Positions 55,813 to 64,000 of a DNA stretch of 64,000 nt are shown here, piece by piece. The first letter of the stretch is position 1, and every line of letters starts with the position of its first letter. The notes beneath the pieces were generated by a model. The model made no database searches. It worked only from the letters and a program-made list of their open reading frames with translations, and had not been told where the DNA came from. Source of the stretch: Diatrype stigma (taxonomy: Eukaryota > Ascomycota > Sordariomycetes > Xylariales > Diatrypaceae); the NCBI GenBank assembly GCA_022225965.2, contig JAKJXP020000098.1, positions 62,001 through 126,000 on the forward strand. The letters run 5' to 3'. Both the position numbers and the translations under genes were made by a program.

Positions 55813-57409
55813 GGATAGCGGTCCGGGTAAATTATTGAAATTTTCCGCGGGAATTTAGGAATAGCTGCTGATTAGGGATATCGTTATTTGAATCGAGGTT
55901 AATTATTTCTTATTACGAAAAATAACGGCGTATCGAAAAATAAAGCTTTTGCCGGCGGTACGTTTAAAAGGCTTAAGGGAAGGTAATAGCACCGTTACGA
56001 AAACGTCCGTAAGGTTCCTAAATATAAGGTTTTTTAATTAATAGCAATTATTCGTTATTAATAAGGTTTTTTTATAAGCTAATAGATATCGACGTTCATA
56101 ATTTGCAATTTTATTACGTATAGCTTTTTTTTCGATAATTCGATATTCTTTGCAATTTTATAAGTATACGGTAGGCCGTATTAAAATTCGAAATGGCAAT
56201 TTTTAAGAAAACAAGATCGAAAAATACGAAGAAAGGAACGAGATCGAAAAGATATAAAGGCTTCGGCTTTACGGTATTCGATTATTATTAATTTGATTGC
56301 CTTTTAGGAATAAATTATCGTAATTCGACCGAATTATTTGCGGCCCAAATAGGTTATTCGAATTCGAATATTTTGCTTATTAATTTCATTTTAATAATAG
56401 TTTTTTATTTTCGTAATTATACGTTTAAGGCTTTTAATAACTTTAAATAAGTTTTTGCGGTTATTTTATAAGTAATTTTTAAAATTCTTATAATTCGATT
56501 TAACGAAAAATATAATACGAATATCGAAATTGCGATATTGCGTAATATAATAATTAGCCCATTCGTAACGAAAAAGCATATAAGTATTTTCAAAATACGT
56601 TATAATTGCCCTTTAGTTTTTATCGAATTTATTAATTAAACGGTGCCAAGCAGTAATGAAATTCTTTTTAGTTTGGACGTATATCGTATAATACTAGCAT
56701 AATAAAATATCCTTTTTTATATATGGAATTTTATTAAAAAGAATATCCGGGATATTAATAATTATTTTCCGAATAAGCTTATTAAACCGCTTAATTTGTT
56801 TTCGTTTCGCAGTAAAAAGGTTTTCGTCGGATACATAACCGTTTTTTTTAAGCATTTCGTTATTTTTGGTATTATTTTTGTTGTTATTATTCTCGTTATT
56901 TTCGCCATTACTTATTTCTTAAAAGGGGTTTTTGTATTTGCGAAAAACCTAAAGAATTACGTTTTTATTAATATAAAATATATAAATTTGCTGCTACATA
57001 AATGGCAATATTTTAAAGGCGGCTTTTTTAAATTCCGCTTTAAAATTGGAAAATATAACGTTCGGTTTTAAAGCATTTACTTTATCGAGAAGTTTAATGT
57101 ATATTTTTATTAATTAATCGTATTAAAGTTTGGTTTAATTCGGTATAATTCCGAAATATTAATTATATATTAATTCGATATAGGTCGTTTTAGTTACGTT
57201 AAAAAAAGGCATATAAAATGGATTCGTTTTATAAGTATTATTAAAGCTAAATATTTCGGAATACTTTTTTTATATTTCGATATATTAAAGGAAAGTCCAA
57301 ATAACGGCAATAATGCGGTTAAAATTATCCTTTTCGAAAACGATTCGATAGGAATATTTATTTTTCTCGAGAAATTTAATAAAGCTTTGTGTATTAATAA
57401 AGCTTTTAA

Positions 57410-59537
57410 TGATAATGATGATGATGGATTTTTACGTTCGGATGGACCCATTTAGTTAGTTATTTAGTTACATACAGCCACTTCCGAAAGGGATATAAGA
57501 GGTTTGCGGATAATTAAGTTTATATAAGGCCCGATATTGTATAATGTATGGAACGGCTGGAATATCGAGAATTACGGGAACCCAAAATAGAACGTAAGCG
57601 TATTAAGGTTTAATATAAAAAAGGGTTTTTATTTTCCGCTGGGGTGGCTTATTTTTCTTAAGTTTTATTATTCCTATTATTTTTCTGGATTAGATTTAGT
57701 GCGTTATGGTTTTACTTTTCCGTCGACCCATATGGGCGAACTTTTTCGATAAAGGCGGCGAAGTTTCGGTAGCCGTTATAGCCGAAAAGTTCGTTCGTTT
57801 AGTGCTTTGCCCAAATCCTTAAAAACCGGAAGGCACTTTAAAACAGGTTATAAAAAACGACATAGCCTGTTTTTTTTTTTTTTTTTCCGTAACGGCAGTG
57901 GCATTTTTTAATAACGTTAGAATGCTTAAAGCGCTTATGGTAATTAACGAAATTTCCATGGCCAGAGCGTTTCGTAAAAAGGCGGTATAGTATTATATGA
58001 ATAAAGGAAAGCTTTTTAAGGGGCTTATTTGTTTCGAATTCCCATTTTTGGTATAAAAGGGGTATGTTGCGAGATTATTAGGTGGAAAAAACGAATAAAC
58101 GTTTTTTCCGGCTGATGCGTTTAAGGTAAATAAAGGTTACGGTGCCGATAATATAGTCGTTATCGATGGCCGGTCGTTCTGCGCCGAATTTGGCTTGGGC
58201 GTTTGCGGCCTCGTTGCCTTCGATTTCGACGTATTCTGGAGCTTATTAGACGGAAAAGGCTTAAGGACGTATTCGGAAAACAGCCTGATAGAAAATTAAA
58301 AAGTCCTATTAAAAATTATCCGAAAAATATCCGAAGATATATCGAATAATTGCTATATTATCGATATAAAAGTATAAACTTATTAAAGAAAGTTTTAAGT
58401 CGTATTAAGCGTTTTTTGCTTATTAGGCCGCTTTATATGCGGCTATTATTTCGCCGTCGAAAACCTTTGCGTTTAAAAGTAATTCATTAATTACGTATAA
58501 ACGTTTATCGCTTTAATAAGTAATAAAGCTCCAGTTAATTCGGTTAATTCTGGAATTATTAGAATAAATAACTAGGTTTCGAAAGGGAACGGATTTAAGC
58601 TACCTTTTATGGACGTCTTTTCTTTTTTTTTTTCGGCTAAAACGGATAACGGCTTATTCGGTTATTTTTTGTTTAAAAATAAAGGACGGGGGCAATTTAT
58701 TATTAGGTTTGCCGTTAATTGCAATCGCATAGGCCAACGTTTTTTTGGTTAATTAACGCGCTGAATTATCGGGTAAGCCGGATTTAGGCTGCGGAGCCGA
58801 ATAACGTATCGTTTTTGTATTTGCTTGTATATTATTTCCGCGAAAAGGATGCTTATTTTTCGGTATAGGATAGGAACGTTAATAATACGCCAGACTGGGA
58901 AAGTTGCTTTGGTAGCGATTTTAAATGGCTTATCGGAAATTATAAGGTATTTTAGGACGCTTATAAATACGAAACCTTATTTTTTAATCGTTGGTCGTTT
59001 TTTATTTAAATATTAGGCTTTTGCGTTAAAGGTAGCGACTAATATTACGTAGGCCTTAGCTGTTATTGCAGTTTTATCCGGTAGCGATTTTTTCGTTACT
59101 TTATTAAAGTGGCGAATATAATTGGCAATATATAGGGCCTTAACGGTTCATTTAAACGCGTATTTTTTGAAGTTTAGCTTGGAATCGAAAAAAACCCCGA
59201 GCTATTTAATTGCCTTTTTAAATAGGTATACCGTAAAGTTCTTAACGATAACCGGATTATTTAAAAAGGTCCGGCCTTTTTAGAAATATTTAAAATCGCT
59301 TTTGGCTGGATTGAAAATAAAAGCATTTTTCCGTTTTTAATTAAGGGTATTTAAAATATCGGCTGTTAATAAGGCGGATATTTCGCTTATGGTTTTGTCC
59401 GTATATAATATCGCGATATTATCGGCATATCCAAAACGTATTAACGGGACGTTTTTCCGTAAAAAGGATTCCGTATATAACATAAATAATATTGGAAATA
59501 CTGGAAAGCTTTATAGGACGTTATAAAATAATGGGCC
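57410..59537 (-). mobile_element. Tad1-like LINE fragment, copy A (5' truncated)
   Basis: A minus-strand relic of non-LTR retrotransposon ORF2. Reading 5' to 3' (high to low coordinate) it holds the C-terminal part of the reverse transcriptase, with a YADN remnant of the YADD motif near 59405-59440. It then has an RNase H-like region near 58180-58400, a zinc-knuckle region and a 3' UTR. The 3' end is an ATC/CAT-rich tail at about 57410-57430. Many stops and AT bias point to RIP. It ends abruptly at 59537, where copy B's tail begins. Confidence 0.8.
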
Positions 59538-62500
59538 AATAATGATAATAATGATGATAAATTTTTACGTCCAGGTTGGACCTATTTAGCTAGCTATTTA
59601 GTTGCATACAGCCTTCCCCAAAGGGGATATAGGAACAGATGGCTAGGTCTATATAAGGCCCGACACTGTATAATGTATGGAACGGCTGGAATATCGAGGG
59701 TCGCGGGGGCCCAAAATAGAGCGCGAGCATGTTGGGGTCTGATATAGGAAAGGTTTTTATCCTTCCGATAAGTGGTTGTTTCCTTTCGGAGCTTCGCCAT
59801 TTATCCGTTACTTATCTTTTAAAACAAGGTCCAGAAATGTTATTTTATTCCTCCGTTATTGGCCCATACGGGCGGGCCTTTTCGATAAAAGCTGCGAAGT
59901 TTCGGTAGCCATTATAACCAAAAAGTTCGTCCGCTTCGCGCCCGTACCGGATCCCTAAGGTCCGAAAGATGCCCTGGAATAAATCGCAAAACGCAACATG
60001 GCCTGGTTCCTTTTTAGTACCGCATCGATATCGATATTTAATAACAAAGTCCTTAAGATAATTAAAGCATACGTAATAGCTAATAAAGTCCTTATAGCCG
60101 GAGTATTTTGCGAAAAAACGGTGCAAAATTATTCGAATAAAAGAAAGCTTTTTGGAGGGCTTCCTTATTTCGAGCCCCTAACGTTAATACGAAAGGGATA
60201 TATTATAGGACCACCAGGTAAAAAAAACGAATAAACGTTTCTTCCGATTAATGCGTCGAAAGTGGAAAAGGGTTATGATGCCGGTAATGTGGTTATCGTT
60301 ATCGAAGGCCGGTCGTTCGGCGCCGAGTTTGGCTTGGGCGTCCGCGGCCTCGTTATTTTCGATTTCGACGTATTCCGGAACCCATTGGACAGAAAAGGCT
60401 GGTAATCGGATTCGGAAAACGGCCTAATAAAAGTCGAGGAAATCTCGTTAAAAGTTATCCGATAAGTATCCGAAAATATATCGAATAACTGCCGTATTGT
60501 CGATATAAAAGTATAGGCCTATAAAGGAGGGGTCCAGGTCGTACCATGCGTTTTTTGCTTATTAAGCCGCTTTACGCGCGGCTATCACTTCGCCGTCGAA
60601 AACTTCTGAATTCAGAAATAGTCCATTAATTACGTATAAACGTTTGCCGTTTTAATAAGCAACAAAGCTCCAGCCAATTCGGTCGACCCTAAAGCCATTA
60701 AAGTAAATAATTAAATTTCGAAAAGGAACGAATTCGAATTACCTTTTATGGGCGTTTTTTTTTTTCTTTTTGTCGGCTAAAACGGATAACGGCTTATTTG
60801 GCCATTTTTTATTTAGGAATAAGGGGCGGGGGCATTTTGCCGTTAAATCCGACGCCAATTGCAATCGCATAGGCCAGCGTTCCCTTGGTTAATTGGTACG
60901 TTATACGACCGGATAAGCCGGATCCAGGCTATGGAACCGAATAACGTATCGTTTTCGTATCTGCTCGTATATCACTTCTATAAAGGGAATGCCGGATTTA
61001 CGATACAAAATGGGAATATTAATGATGCGCTAAATTAGGAGTATTGCTTTAACGGCGATTCTAAATAGTTTATCGGAAATTACAAGGTGCCCTAGGACGC
61101 CCGTAAATGCGAATCCCTATCCTTTAATCGCTAGGCGCTCTTTTTCTGGATACCAGGCTTTTGCGCCATAAGTGGCCACCGGAAGCACGCAGGCTTTCGC
61201 TGCCATTACGGTTTTATCCGGTAATAATCCCTTTGCTACTTTATTAAGGTAACGGATGTAATTAATAACGCGCAAGGCCTTTATAGCCCACTTAAATACG
61301 TATTCCTTAAAGTTAAGCTTAGAATCGAAAAAAACTCTTAGCCATTTAATTGTTCCATTGGATAAATATATTTCGAAATTTCCCGCAATAACTGGAACGT
61401 CTAAAAGGGTCCGGCTTTTATGAAAGTACATGAAGTCGCTTTTGGCTAGATCGAAAGTAAAGGCGTTTTCCCGTTCCCAATTAAGGGTGTCTGAAATATC
61501 GGCTGCTAATAAGGCAGAAATCTTTGTTATAAATCTGCCTATACGTAATATTGCTACGTCGTCGGCATATTCGAAGCGGATTAACGGGACACCTTTCCGA
61601 AGGAAGGGTTCCGTATATAATATAAATAATATTGGGAATACTGGGAAGCCTTAAGGAACGCCGCAAAATAAAAAGCCAGGATTTATGGTAACATCTTTTA
61701 TTCGGATAAACGCGAAGCGATTAGTTATAAATAAATCGATTTATTTAATTAATAAATAATTCCATTTTTATTGCCGCAATCGAAATACCAATTTATTACG
61801 TAATACCGCGTTAAAAGCGCTTGTAACGTTTAGTATTAAAAGCGATGCGACTTTGTTTTAGGCGAAGGCTGTTTTTATATTATGTACGACGCAAAATGCT
61901 AAGTCCAATACCGACCTTTTAGGCAGCGCGCCGAATTGCTAGGTATTAATAACGCCTTTGCGGATAGTTATTATCGACATGCGCCTGGTAATTAGCCGCT
62001 TAAGGCCTTTCTTAAAGCAGGAAAGGAAAAAGATAGGGCGCTAGGATTTTACCGCCGTAAAATCGAATTTACCTACCTTTGGAAGCATAACGACCTTAGC
62101 GATACGGAAAGATATTGGGTAGTATCCGTGCCGTAAATATCCTTCGTATAAGGTATAAATAGCGTCCTTAATGGCCGGCCATGCGTATTAAAATAATAAA
62201 GCCGTTAATCCGTTTTTTCCTGGGGCCGTATTAAAAGTTTTGATGCAGACGTTCTTTATTTCGGCTATCGTTACTGTCCAGTTCTAAGGGATCGGTACGT
62301 ATATGTAAGCGATGGCCGCGGGGTCGGTTGCGAAGGGATTTAAGTCGTAAGGTTTAAATGGACGTTACGGGTTATCGATGTTTTCGCCGTTTGCCTATAA
62401 AACGAGAACTTTGTGCCGGAAATAATTAATCTTTTTTTTCGTATTTATTATTACCCGGTTCTTATTCATTATTAAGGGGGCTCGGAAATTATCTTTAAGC

Positions 62501-62949
62501 TTGTGTTAATTTATTATGTTATAAATTAACTTATTTAAAATAGCGCTAGCTATTCGCCGTTCCCAGTATTGCTTTTTTGCCCGTCGGATAATGGATTTGT
62601 ATTTTTTCGCCGTATCCGGATCCGGGATTTCATTTTCCGCCGCCGATTGGCGTATCCGTTTAATAACTTCGTCGCATTCGTTTATTTATTACGACGCGTT
62701 ACGTTTGCGGTTATATCTGGGTTTATTTAATGCTTTTATTGCCCGGTTAAACGTACCTAATAAGTAATAGGTTAAGTCTTTGCATTTTTGTATTAACGCA
62801 AATACGGCCGGCTGTTTTGTTTAATATATATAAATAAGCTAAAAAAATTTCAAAGCCGCGTTTAAAAAAAAGGTAAACTTCGGCTTAAGGACCTTGGTAA
62901 GTCTGTCCATTAATATTCTGCCGATTAAGGTATAATGGTCCGAATTAAT
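59538..62949 (-). mobile_element. Tad1-like LINE fragment, copy B
   Basis: A longer minus-strand relic of the same family. From its 5' side it holds the end of the endonuclease domain (an SDH-type motif near 62920-62940) and the reverse transcriptase with an intact FEYADDVAIL motif near 61540-61580. It then has a long open frame (61117-61431 and beyond), an RNase H domain with NEAADA near 60330-60350, and a CCHC-like segment (RYRCG...GHVAFC) near 59980-60030. The 3' UTR is shared with copy A, followed by an ATC/ATT-rich tail at 59538-59562. Near 61653 a stop (TAA) replaces the expected Gln of the GLPQGSP motif, a C-to-T change expected from RIP. The 5' part, with ORF1, is absent. Confidence 0.85.
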
Positions 62950-63339
62950 CCTAACCGGAGGTTATTCTATGAAGGTGGTGTGACACGGAAATTATGTCCA
63001 GAAATTCAGGCTTGGGAAATACCTCGAACGTTCTCGCCTGCGATTGGTCGGACCCGCTACGTTCGCTCTAGCGACTGGTCAAACCAGCTAGCTCCGTTTT
63101 GCCAACCAATTAATTTCCACCCCTTATAAGTATTATACATAAACAATAACAAAACCCATTCATTCTATACGTACGGCCAATAGCATTATTACATTTCCGG
63201 GTTTCATTTAAGTTTGCTCCAGCCTGCCCGTAACTTGCTTCGACCTGCTTTAATTTGCCTATAACCTTTCCGCAGCTTGCTTTAACCTGTCCGTATATTT
63301 TATTATACCACTAAACCATTCCAGCTTTCTTTAAAAATC
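62950..63339. other. Unassigned segment after LINE copy B
   Basis: It begins with a 16-bp sequence also found at 54995-55010. The following 200 nt have higher complexity than the flanking AT-rich DNA and contain GACTGGTC/GATTGGTC near-repeats at about 63040-63080. No gene or clear long terminal repeat is seen. Confidence 0.45.
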
Positions 63340-63708
63340 TTTTCATTTTTCTTTGCAATCCATCCGCGGTACATTACGATTTCTTTATTTTTATCCGCAA
63401 TCCATCCGCAATGCATTACGACCTTTTCATTTCTATCCGCAATCCATCCGCAATGCATTACGACCTTTTCATTTCTATCCGTAATCCATCCGTAATACAT
63501 TACGACCTCTTTATTTTTACCCGTAATCCATCCGCAATACATCACGACCTCTTCATCTTTACCTGCAATCCATCCGCAATGCATTACGATCTTTTTATCT
63601 TTATCCGCAATCCACCCGCAATGCATCACGGCCCTCTCGAATTCTACACGCGACCCATCCGCAATGCGTTACGGCCCTCTCGAATTCTACGCGCGACCTA
63701 TGCATAAC
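63340..63708. repeat. 42-bp minisatellite, in-frame on both strands
   Basis: At least eight copies of a 42-nt unit; the CATTACG core recurs at 63372, 63414, 63456, 63498, 63540, 63582, 63624 and 63666. The period is a multiple of three, so the minus strand is open for 108 codons with a 14-residue repeat of HCGWIADKN type. The plus strand is open too. The last copies diverge. It lies within the transposon island. Confidence 0.9.
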
Positions 63709-64000
63709 CCTTTTAAGTTTTGCACGCAGCCTTCTCGTTACAATACAGCGCATTACAGGTTTCTCGAAACCTATTCGCGGCCTATATGTAACCTTCTCGA
63801 GTTTTATCAATATAAATTATTCTACGAATTCCAAGATTTGCTATGCTTATTAACAGTTTTAGCCATTAAATTAATTTATTCACAAGCGATATTCGCATAT
63901 CTTTATTCAGAAATGCCTTTTTTGTCGCAATTACATTTTGCAAAACGTATATATACTTATGTTCTTATTTCGAATTGGTATTAACTTTGTTCTACTATAT
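63709..64000. other. AT-rich end of the window
   Basis: AT-rich DNA continues to the window end. No gene, telomeric repeat or element end is seen. Confidence 0.5.

Larger units (their letters stand above)
54541..57409. other. AT-rich, RIP-like transposon-derived DNA
   Basis: GC content drops sharply at 54541. Homopolymer runs and TA-rich sequence dominate, and open frames are short and biased to Phe/Ile/Lys/Asn, as expected for RIP-mutated repeats. Two repeats interrupt it: a 9-bp AGCTGTAGC tandem at about 55096-55137 and a GC-rich minisatellite at 55670-55812. I could not assign a transposon family to the rest. Confidence 0.7.

Noticed and set aside
56796..57071. 91-codon hydrophobic open frame in the AT-rich island
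   Set aside because: Phe/Ile/Val richness is what AT-biased random frames give; no membrane protein family is recognisable.
62980..63192. Solo LTR starting TGTGACAC and ending TTACA
   Set aside because: TG...CA ends and a promoter-like TTATAAG are present, but I found no flanking target duplication and no second copy in the window.
63340..63708. CRISPR-like array
   Set aside because: The 42-bp units are contiguous with no unique spacers, and the genome is fungal.
63709..64000. Chromosome end
   Set aside because: No TTAGGG or related telomeric repeat is visible; the island could equally be internal.

Overview
The window is nuclear DNA of a filamentous ascomycete (Pezizomycotina, most likely Sordariomycetes). 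The evidence is the intron style (about 50-180 nt, GTAAGT-like donors, CTAAC-like branch points, YAG acceptors), genes that occur only in fungi (SWR1-complex subunit Swc3, Zn2Cys6 factor with a fungal-specific domain, S10 carboxypeptidase S1), and an AT-rich island whose retrotransposon relics carry C-to-T/G-to-A damage typical of repeat-induced point mutation (RIP). The species is not resolved.

Positions 1-52,700 are ordinary chromosome arm with intact, mostly housekeeping genes on both strands: a ZZ-finger/EF-hand membrane protein (282-3311 +), a 1-Cys peroxiredoxin (4521-5463 -), a small cysteine-rich acidic protein (9114-9305 -), N-myristoyltransferase (10986-12688 -), an ABHD12-like hydrolase with an 8-nt micro-exon (13550-15055 -), Swc3 (17018-19453 +), a second alpha/beta hydrolase (19872-21178 -), a cytochrome P450 (22002-23766 -) divergent from a cytochrome b5/b5-reductase fusion (25150-26646 +), a kelch/BTB protein (31680-34940 +), a further alpha/beta hydrolase (36261-37661 +), a DUF3336/patatin lipase (41683-44199 +), and a tandem Zn2Cys6 transcription factor (44820-48247 -) divergent from a 14-exon sugar-porter (49558-52065 +). 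A 1.06 kb non-autonomous DNA transposon with 90-bp terminal inverted repeats and TA target duplication sits at 39743-40802.

An intron-containing tRNA-Arg(ACG) at 52628-52740 and a decayed S10 carboxypeptidase (53044-54540) mark the edge of a transposon island that fills 54,541-64,000. This island is AT-rich and holds two same-strand Tad1-type LINE fragments (57410-59537 and 59538-62949, minus strand), a GC-rich 12/15-bp minisatellite, and a 42-bp minisatellite that stays open in frame.

Two gene pairs suggest joint function. The soluble-looking P450 and the membrane b5/b5-reductase share a 1.4 kb divergent promoter, so the fusion may be its electron donor. The Zn2Cys6 factor and sugar porter share a 1.3 kb divergent promoter, so the factor may control the transporter. 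Both are inferences from layout. Exon joins were chosen because splice sites, reading phase and family conservation agree; no transcript data were available.
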